This document shows positions 60,381 to 64,000 of a DNA stretch of 64,000 nt, one piece after another; within the stretch, counting starts at the first letter, position 1, and each line of letters begins with the position of its first letter. The stretch spans positions 38,932,249 to 38,996,248 of the forward strand of contig CM068317.1 in the NCBI GenBank assembly GCA_034766995.1. Direction: 5' to 3'. The position numbers were made by a program, and so were the translations under genes. The DNA comes from Acanthacorydalis orientalis (lineage: Eukaryota > Arthropoda > Insecta > Megaloptera > Corydalidae). The notes below the pieces were generated by a model. It made no database searches. It was given only the letters and a program-made list of their open reading frames with translations, and was not told the DNA's origin.

Positions 60381-61284
60381 GAAGAGTTTTATAAAATTTA
60401 AATTAATGTATTTATAAGACAAATAATTTACAATTTTTAAATTATGGTTCGATGAGTACGAGTCAGATTAAAGAACTATATATAAAATCGATTTTATTTA
60501 AACCCTTTGATACTCATTTTAATTCTCTAGACTTTTCTTTAAAACACATTATTGGAACTTTATTAAGTACATGTGCCTTGATTATGATATCACTATTAAT
60601 CTCAGAACAGTAAAAAGATAAGGATATTTTAGTTTTTAACATTTTGAAAAATAAACTGCAATACTCGTTATTTGTAAATTAACAGAGCAATGAATAAATT
60701 AGTGGCTATAACCATAAATAAAATCTCTTTTCTATAACCACCATCAACTGCACGAACGCATTAAAATTTATCGAATACGTTTATAGAAAATAATATAATC
60801 AACTATAACATCACTGAAAACCTTACAAAAAGCAGTAATATAAATTATTGTAACACGCTATTCAGCTACTGAAAAGAGTGCAGATTGTCAGTTTAATAAA
60901 AACTGTCATTTTTTGTCTACGATCAATAAAACAGGAGGACGTTAACGAATCAACGAGGAGAAACGAAACAATACATTCATCAAAATGGATATTATTTAAA
61001 AAATATATTAATATACAACGAATTTTACATATTTAAACATTTTACACATGTGTATAAACGATGTTATTTACATATTTTATACAAACGAACAAATTCTGTT
61101 TGTTCAGTGAACATCACTAAATGTATAAGGTTTCATCGATCCTATTGTGACTAATTTCTGTGTCAAACAAATCGAATTATAATATAAACCTACGTACTCT
61201 ATATGTAAATGATGTTAAACCAATTAGCTGTTCTTTAACCCATTTTGTCCTTTTTCGAGAATGTATGAGTGTTATGTATGTATA

Positions 61285-61287
<3 letters not shown>

Positions 61288-61340
<53 letters not shown>
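61288..61340. repeat. (TA)n microsatellite
   Basis: 53 bp of TA. Confidence 0.95.
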
Positions 61341-61344
<4 letters not shown>

Positions 61345-62023
61345 CATTTTGACTGCAACATTAAAATTAATTTAATATTATAGCTAAATATGTTGGACAT
61401 ATTTAATATTATAAATTTATTAAACACGACATTAAGTTGATAATGATATTCAAACACATTAATAAATTGCAAAAAGTTAATTAGATTGTCGCATCGTAAG
61501 CTTGACTTCATCACGATTCAGTGACAAAAAGTACTTAAATATATTATAAACATTTATTGGAAATGGCAATTTTTTTGTTATCATAAAACTAATAAAGATC
61601 TCATCTTATAAACATAGTAAATTCAAACAATTTAGTGATTTAAAAATTAGTGGTCTTTTAAAAATGAATTTTGTAAAAGTATCCGGTGACGATCGATTAA
61701 ATTTATTTTTTTTTTGTTAAAAAAAATGTATTTAGTTAGAATTTAGAAATTTATAACTCTAAAACAAGAATTTAGATTTTTATATCTGAAAAGTTTTAGG
61801 CAATGAGTATTTATATCAATAAAATATATTTAATAGACAGGATTTTTTAAGAAGCGCAGAAACGTTTTGTTTTTGGATAATATTTTATCGAAATCAATTT
61901 AATAATAAATGAGCAAATGTACTCTGTCCTTTGAAACCCAATAATAATTCCAAAAACATATAAATAATAAAGTAAATATTAAAAACTAAAAAAATAGTTT
62001 CGGACATTGAGAAGAAGAAAGTT

Positions 62024-62063
62024 AAAAATAAATAAATAAATAAATAAATATATATATATATAT
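62024..62063. repeat. (AATA)n-(TA)n compound array
   Basis: About six AATA units running into TA. Confidence 0.9.
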
Positions 62064-62425
62064 GCAAGTATGTATGTATGTACATACATACATTCAGATA
62101 AAAAAACAAAATGTCTCGATCATTACATGCATACATATACATAGTACCGAAAAAAAATAAAATAAACTTTCTTGTCACTCATTAAAGATAAATAAAAAAA
62201 ACAATAAATGAATTATTAAATCGCTTATATACCTTTCCATATAAGCCTCATAATGTAAAATTTCAAACAATTGAAGTCGTTTTTTATACAAATTATTCAA
62301 GAATGTTATCATAAAGTAATCAATCATTTATGTTTTAAATCGAATTAAAATTATATAGCACATTAGCTCGAACAGCAGTCATTAACTTCAGTCCTTACTT
62401 CTCACAATTGATTGTATACTCTTTA

Positions 62426-62435
<10 letters not shown>

Positions 62436-62467
<32 letters not shown>
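62436..62467. repeat. (TA)n microsatellite
   Basis: 32 bp of TA after TGTG. Confidence 0.9.
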
Positions 62468-62470
<3 letters not shown>

Positions 62471-62597
62471 CATGGAAATTAAATTTATAATTATACATAA
62501 AAATTTCAAGTATTCTAAGTTTTACAAAATAAAAATATTAGTTTCTAATAAAGTAAAAAAAGTATACTATTAACTAAAATAGATATAACTATATATA

Positions 62598-62601
<4 letters not shown>

Positions 62602-62657
<56 letters not shown>
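62602..62657. repeat. (TA)n microsatellite
   Basis: 56 bp of TA. Confidence 0.95.
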
Positions 62658-62663
<6 letters not shown>

Positions 62664-63318
62664 TACAATTAGTGTGTTTATATATAATTATTTTTTATTA
62701 TGTATTAATGTATATTATTTATTTTATCATTTAAAATTATGTTTAATTATTATTGCTGTATATAAATTATATCATGAATAATAAACTCTGATTCAATGAG
62801 ACATAAAAATAAAATATAATCATGTTTTAATAATGAATGTAATTATAATTCTTACCATTGAGACACAAATAAAAATCCACTTAGAAAAAAGTATATCCAA
62901 GATAAAAAACACGTTCGAAATGTATTCACATACACTATGTAAATAATATTACACACATGTAACCAATCAAATTAGCTGTTTGCTTATATACAAAATCACC
63001 AAAACAGAACGGTCAATTGGTTTATCCTTTACAAAATCCGCACAAAAAAAAGAAACACTGATCAAAGTAAAAATGGACGTTTAACGTACTGAAAATAGTT
63101 CGAATTATATGAAAAAAACAATGATTTTAAGTGTCAACATGTACTTGTATAACTTAAAAAAAATTTATTGAAGTCAAGCACTCTGTATTCGTTTCAATGA
63201 AAAGTTCACAAGAATTGGCATAACGAAACGAGTGTGTACATGGTTTTATTTTGAAAAATCGAATGAATTGTTCAGTCCTCGTGGAGTACAAACCCAACGA
63301 GCCGACGACAGCGAACTG

Positions 63319-63490
63319 CTAGCCTCTCAAACGGAGTCGTATTCTATACTGAAATGGCATATGTAAGGGAACAGAGGTTGCAGGCATGCGAGGCACACCG
63401 ATCTCTGGTGTAATGGGCCGAATGCCACCACCATGATACACACCTGTTGAGCGCCGATGGATACCTCTGCTATCAGTGCTGCCCCCTCTA
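63319..63490 (-). CDS. Candidate terminal coding exon, unrecognised gene
   Basis: On the minus strand a frame is open for 76 codons, from just after a TAA near 63550 to TAG at 63321-63319. Its GC-rich part starts near 63490 and reads RGGSTDSRGIHRRSTG, then VYHGGGIRPITPEIGVP, then RMPATSVPLHMPFQYRIRL before RLRG and the stop. Composition is far richer in G+C than the surrounding sequence, as with the certain exon at 1900-2262. Possible acceptors are GTGAACAG (ending near 63490) and the AG three bases further, with TTCCTTCTTC about 35 nt upstream as a weak pyrimidine tract. CAACAG|GTGTGT inside the block is an alternative donor, which would make the exon only about 47 nt. No known domain. It could also be a noncoding GC island. 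Confidence 0.35.
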
Positions 63491-63718
63491 CTGTTCACAT
63501 ACAGTATTATTCTTGTACGTACGACGAAGAAGGAATATATTAGAACAATTTATTCAGAAACACTGAATACCTTTAAAAGATACCAAGAAATCGAAGGACA
63601 TGTGGTACATTTTTTTGGTTAAGGATTTTAACGTGAACATAATTATATATTCATGTAAAAAAATGATTACTGTACACATTAACATATATGTATATGTATG
63701 TAGGTATGTTTATATGGA

Positions 63719-63730
<12 letters not shown>

Positions 63731-63781
<51 letters not shown>

Positions 63782-63782
63782 T
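63731..63782. repeat. (TA)n-(CA)n compound array
   Basis: 41 bp of TA, then ACACACACACAC. Confidence 0.95.
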
Positions 63783-63815
63783 ATAAAATCAAAATTATCC
63801 ACAAAAAAATTTCGA

Positions 63816-63837
63816 TGACGTCATTTATTTATGACGT
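63816..63837. promoter_or_regulatory. CRE palindrome plus half-site
   Basis: TGACGTCA at 63816-63823 followed by TGACGT at 63832-63837, a possible CREB/ATF pair. It lies about 0.3 kb upstream (minus-strand sense) of the candidate exon. Function is inferred. Confidence 0.3.
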
Positions 63838-64000
63838 TTCTTGTTACCCGAATATATTTACTTTATATAAAACAGCAACATTGCAATCTGTCTGTGATAA
63901 TGATGGTATAAACAAATTCGTTTTAAAAAATATGTTTATTGTTTTATTCGGTTACAAGTGCATTCTTATAACTGACAAGTGCGTGAACACAGCGATGCCT

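Larger units (their letters stand above)
60381..63318. other. Noncoding AT-rich stretch
   Basis: It holds TA arrays (61288, 62048, 62436, 62602), an AATA run (62024-62050) and a piggyBac-like TTAAACCCTTTGATAC at 60498 without a partner. No gene seen. Confidence 0.5.

Noticed and set aside
60498..60520. piggyBac-like TTAAACCCTTTGATAC
   Set aside because: It resembles the left end at 15262, but no inverted partner with TTAA was found to its right.

Overview
This window looks like gene-poor nuclear DNA from an arthropod, most likely an insect. The basis is a very AT-rich background (roughly a quarter G+C by eye), a spliced protein-coding exon with a eukaryotic donor site, no bacterial gene layout, and remnants of hAT, piggyBac, mariner/pogo and LINE elements typical of insect genomes. 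Hymenoptera would fit but is a guess. I cannot name the species.

Host genes: the best-supported gene is on the minus strand near the left edge. Its first coding exon (2262 down to 1900, 121 codons, phase 0) ends at a GAG|GTGAGT donor, so positions 1-1899 are probably its first coding intron. Near the right edge a GC-rich block holds a 76-codon minus-strand open frame ending in TAG at 63319-63321. It may be the last exon of a second gene whose other exons lie past the window. About 61 kb between them contains no gene I can support.

Interspersed elements: the sequence between is a graveyard of DNA transposons. Three hAT-type elements have clear 8-bp target duplications (6984-7580, perfect; 22119-22479, 7 of 8; 57162-57383, perfect). 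One piggyBac element with TTAA ends and a transposase remnant (15266-15849) is nested inside a hAT-like element (14793-16178). A second piggyBac remnant (38002-39288) keeps TTAA, inverted ends and the transposase C-terminus. A 428-bp TTAA foldback MITE lies at 41552-41979. A Tigger/pogo remnant lies at 16544-17492, and a decayed mariner (about 29517-29953) stands next to a pogo-type MITE (29994-30445). Helitron-like end fragments (303-400, 10862-10960), solo hAT ends and three short LINE fragments complete the set.

Simple repeats: over fifty (TA)n arrays of about 15-112 bp, often joined to (GT)n, (TGTA)n or (CT)n, punctuate the window about every 1-1.5 kb. Several transposon ends abut them. 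Most apparent ORFs with YIYIYI or THTHTH peptides are read-through of these arrays.

Other structure: a G-rich block able to form a G-quadruplex (50502-50563), several perfect hairpins and palindromes, two TGACGTCA sites, and a handful of CpG-rich patches that may be regulatory. I found no CRISPR array, tRNA or rRNA gene, and no convincing new multi-gene system.
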